A program made the position numbers and the translations under genes. Positions 62,261 through 64,000 of a DNA stretch of 64,000 bases are shown piece after piece. This stretch comes from JAAUTG01 sp964458705 (lineage in GTDB: Bacteria; Bacteroidota; Bacteroidia; Chitinophagales; Saprospiraceae), in the NCBI GenBank assembly GCA_964458705.1, contig CAYWKD010000002.1, positions 62,001-126,000 of the forward strand, given 5' to 3'. The notes beneath the pieces were generated by a model. That model made no database searches. It saw only the letters and a program-made list of their open reading frames with translations, and was not told the DNA's origin. Positions within the stretch are counted from its first letter, which is position 1. Every line of letters begins with the position of its first letter.

Positions 62261-63589
62261 TCAGTTGACTAAACCTCCTGTAAGTCGAATTAATTCTGTT
62301 TCTGTTACTTTCAGATCGTAAAGTGCGTTTAACCTAGTTTGAGAGGCATTGATGTAGCTCAACTGAATGGCGCGATAGTCAAAGGAATTAATAAGTCCAC
62401 CTTTAAAGCGTTCTTCAGCAATACCTAGATTTTGTTCTGCATTTTGTAATAGTTGTTCAGTAAGCTCTAACAACTGAAGCTGGTTATCATAAGTGGCTAA
62501 AGTATTGGCTAGCTGCATAGAAAGATTACGCTTCAAATCTTCAATGTTTAGCTGAGTAATCATTTCCTCGACTTTTGCATTTTCAATATTGCGCTTTCTT
62601 GCTCCGGCTGTGTATATAGGGTAGGAAATATTTATGTTAGCGGATGCATTAAAAGCATTACCATTTACGGAGCCAAAATCTTCACCTGTTTGTGGATTAA
62701 CAGCATTCAATTTTGAGATATTCTCATTGTAGGAAAGCCCAAAATTCAAGCCAACACTCGGATACTTTTCACTTTCTTGGAGTTGCGTATTAATACGAGC
62801 TAGTTCTCGATTGTTATATAAGTTTTGCAAATTGATATTACTAGAAAGCATTCGTTGCTGCAAATCATCTAAAGTATAAGTGAGGGGTGTAAATTCTAGT
62901 GGTGTTGTTAAATTATATCGCTGCGTGAAGTCATCTTCTCCCATCACTCTATTCAAATTGCGGAGTGTATTGTTCAAATTATTTCTTTGAATAAGCAGAG
63001 TAGTAGAATCATTCAGGTAAGCATCCTTAGTTTGGAGTAAGTCAAAAGTCGTTGCTTGCCCAAATTCTTTTTTAACGCTTTGATAATCAATACGATCTCT
63101 CGAAAGTCTTAGTACATCTCCAACAACATCTAACTGCTCCTGCTGCACTAGTGCTTGATAATAGGCTAAAATAATTGCTTCCGCAGTAGATTGTACCGCC
63201 AATGCCGCATTACCTTGGTTCAAGCGTTCCAGTTCTTCAAACTGTGCTTTAGTTAAACGCACTCGAAAACCATCAAAAAGAGTCCAGTCAGCATCTACTC
63301 TAGCAGTCCAATCTGATCGAAGTGAAGAAAAATCACGCAAAAAAGAAGCGGGATTAAATTGATCAGTAAAGCTATTATTGCCTTGAATACTGAAATTTAC
63401 AGTAGGGTATCTTCCTGCTGCTTGCCAAGAGTTGTTGCGTTGTGCAATTTCAATATCGCGCTCCGCAATTTCAATTTGATAGTTGTTTTTTAATCCTTCT
63501 TGGATTGCTTCTGATAGAGAGAGCGGCTGCTGAGCTACTGTTCCTAATGCAAAAGTCAATAACAGAAAGAGATTTACGAGTGATTTCAT
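62261..63589 (-). CDS. TolC family outer membrane efflux protein
   Basis: The 442-residue protein has a signal peptide (LVNLFLLLTFALGTVAQQ) and two repeats of the outer membrane factor fold. Typical segments are PLSLSEAIQEGLKNNYQIEIAERDI, seen here as LSLSEAIQEGLKNNYQIEI, and NIENAKVEEMITQLNIEDLKR. The end region has LGIAEERFKGGLINSFDYRAI followed by SYINASQTRLNALYDL. It forms a trimeric channel across the outer membrane for efflux or type I secretion. The usual partners (membrane fusion protein and inner membrane pump) are not encoded next to it within the window. The convergent DUF1573 gene is unrelated. Confidence 0.93.
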   Translation of the reverse strand: MKSLVNLFLLLTFALGTVAQQPLSLSEAIQEGLKNNYQIEIAERDIEIAQRNNSWQAAGRYPTVNFSIQGNNSFTDQFNPASFLRDFSSLRSDWTARVDADWTLFDGFRVRLTKAQFEELERLNQGNAALAVQSTAEAIILAYYQALVQQEQLDVVGDVLRLSRDRIDYQSVKKEFGQATTFDLLQTKDAYLNDSTTLLIQRNNLNNTLRNLNRVMGEDDFTQRYNLTTPLEFTPLTYTLDDLQQRMLSSNINLQNLYNNRELARINTQLQESEKYPSVGLNFGLSYNENISKLNAVNPQTGEDFGSVNGNAFNASANINISYPIYTAGARKRNIENAKVEEMITQLNIEDLKRNLSMQLANTLATYDNQLQLLELTEQLLQNAEQNLGIAEERFKGGLINSFDYRAIQLSYINASQTRLNALYDLKVTETELIRLTGGLVN

Positions 63590-63656
63590 CTTATTCTAAA
63601 TTATGTGATTTTATATAAATGTGAGCTATAGCATATTTAATAGATACTACGACTTT

Positions 63657-64000
63657 CTATCCCAAGCTCACCAGCGTTACGCCATCACCTCCGAATTCAT
63701 CAGCGGGGTGTTTTACTTCTTTTACTGCGTCGTATTCTCGGAGTTTTTCTCTCACGGCTTTTCGCAATGCACCTGTGCCTTTTCCATGCAGAATACGAAG
63801 GTTATCGGCATTAGAAACTAAAGCACGATCCACAAAGTCTTCTACAATTCCCATAGCTTCCTCCAAACGTATTCCTCTGATATCGAGCTTGTTGGTAAAT
63901 TTGGTAGGAGCGGTGATAGTATCCATTTGAACACTTCTAGTGGATTGAATATCTAGTGGCTCTTTTGCCAGTTCCAAATCTCGCAGTTTAATATTCATTC
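63657..64000 (-). CDS. mutS2: Endonuclease MutS2, C-terminal Smr domain (partial)
   Basis: The frame is open to the right window edge, so only the C-terminal 114 residues are present. They form an Smr domain: LDIRGIRLEEAMGIVEDFVD, then the catalytic-type HGKGTGALRKAVREKLREY. A C-terminal ADEFGGDGVTLVSLG follows, which is the usual end of MutS2. The Met at 63998 is probably internal, not a start. MutS2 proteins act in recombination control and in rescue of stalled or collided ribosomes; the Smr domain is a nuclease. The assignment to MutS2 rests on this domain's close match to MutS2 C-termini; a stand-alone Smr protein is less likely, since the upstream sequence in frame is long-linker-like. 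Confidence 0.82.
   Translation of the reverse strand, partial: MNIKLRDLELAKEPLDIQSTRSVQMDTITAPTKFTNKLDIRGIRLEEAMGIVEDFVDRALVSNADNLRILHGKGTGALRKAVREKLREYDAVKEVKHPADEFGGDGVTLVSLG

Overview
The window comes from a chromosome of an aerobic member of the Bacteroidota. Four things point there: a type IX secretion C-terminal sorting domain (6597-7952), promoters of the TAnnTTTG (-7) type, an alternative complex III (ActABCDEF) joined to a cytochrome c oxidase cluster, and many short exported proteins of types common in that phylum. The AT-rich base composition and the TIR-EAD11 protein would fit the Saprospiria, but this finer placement is inference. There is no rRNA, CRISPR array, prophage or intact insertion sequence. 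One run of 100 N (42286-42385) marks an assembly gap.

Layout. 1-8000: a partial acetoacetyl-CoA synthetase, a lipoprotein RidA homologue, an M16 peptidase homologue without the zinc motif, a first GMC oxidoreductase/gluconate-dehydrogenase-subunit-3 pair, and a T9SS-exported PKD protein. 8000-19300: an ECF sigma/anti-sigma pair, a symporter-aldolase pair, gamma-glutamyltransferase, a TIR-EAD11 protein, a BASS-type transporter, three small membrane proteins (Pmp3/YqaE-like, DUF2752, DUF4190), a MurG-like glycosyltransferase, and a two-gene module (DUF2188 plus an 'FINCPFD' Rossmann-like protein). 19390-27000: SbcC without SbcD, YidD, tRNA-Leu(UAA) and tRNA-Gly(GCC), NhaC, TruA and an arginase-fold protein without metal ligands. 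27000-37100: a second GMC/subunit-3 pair, a CaiB-type CoA-transferase, a geranylgeranyl-reductase-like flavoprotein, a DUF58/BatD-like/BatA-like cluster, a SWIM-finger protein and a hypothetical protein.

37400-55300 is the respiratory core. A near-consensus promoter at 37391-37422 precedes actA-actF, then coxB, coxA, ctaB, two subunit III genes and subunit IV, with a strong intrinsic terminator at 53712-53735. A degenerate SCO-like protein, a DUF420 protein and a small CPMC protein follow. Alternative complex III oxidises quinol and passes electrons through its haem subunits to the oxidase. CoxB carries an OmpA-type peptidoglycan-binding domain at its C-terminus instead of the cytochrome c domain found in caa3 oxidases, which is the most unusual protein architecture in the window.

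55500-64000: an aminotransferase, a purple-acid-phosphatase-like protein, a coiled-coil protein, dnaX with an A10 tract placed where slippage would make a gamma-like short form, a DUF1573 lipoprotein, a TolC-family protein, and the C-terminal Smr domain of MutS2 running off the right edge.
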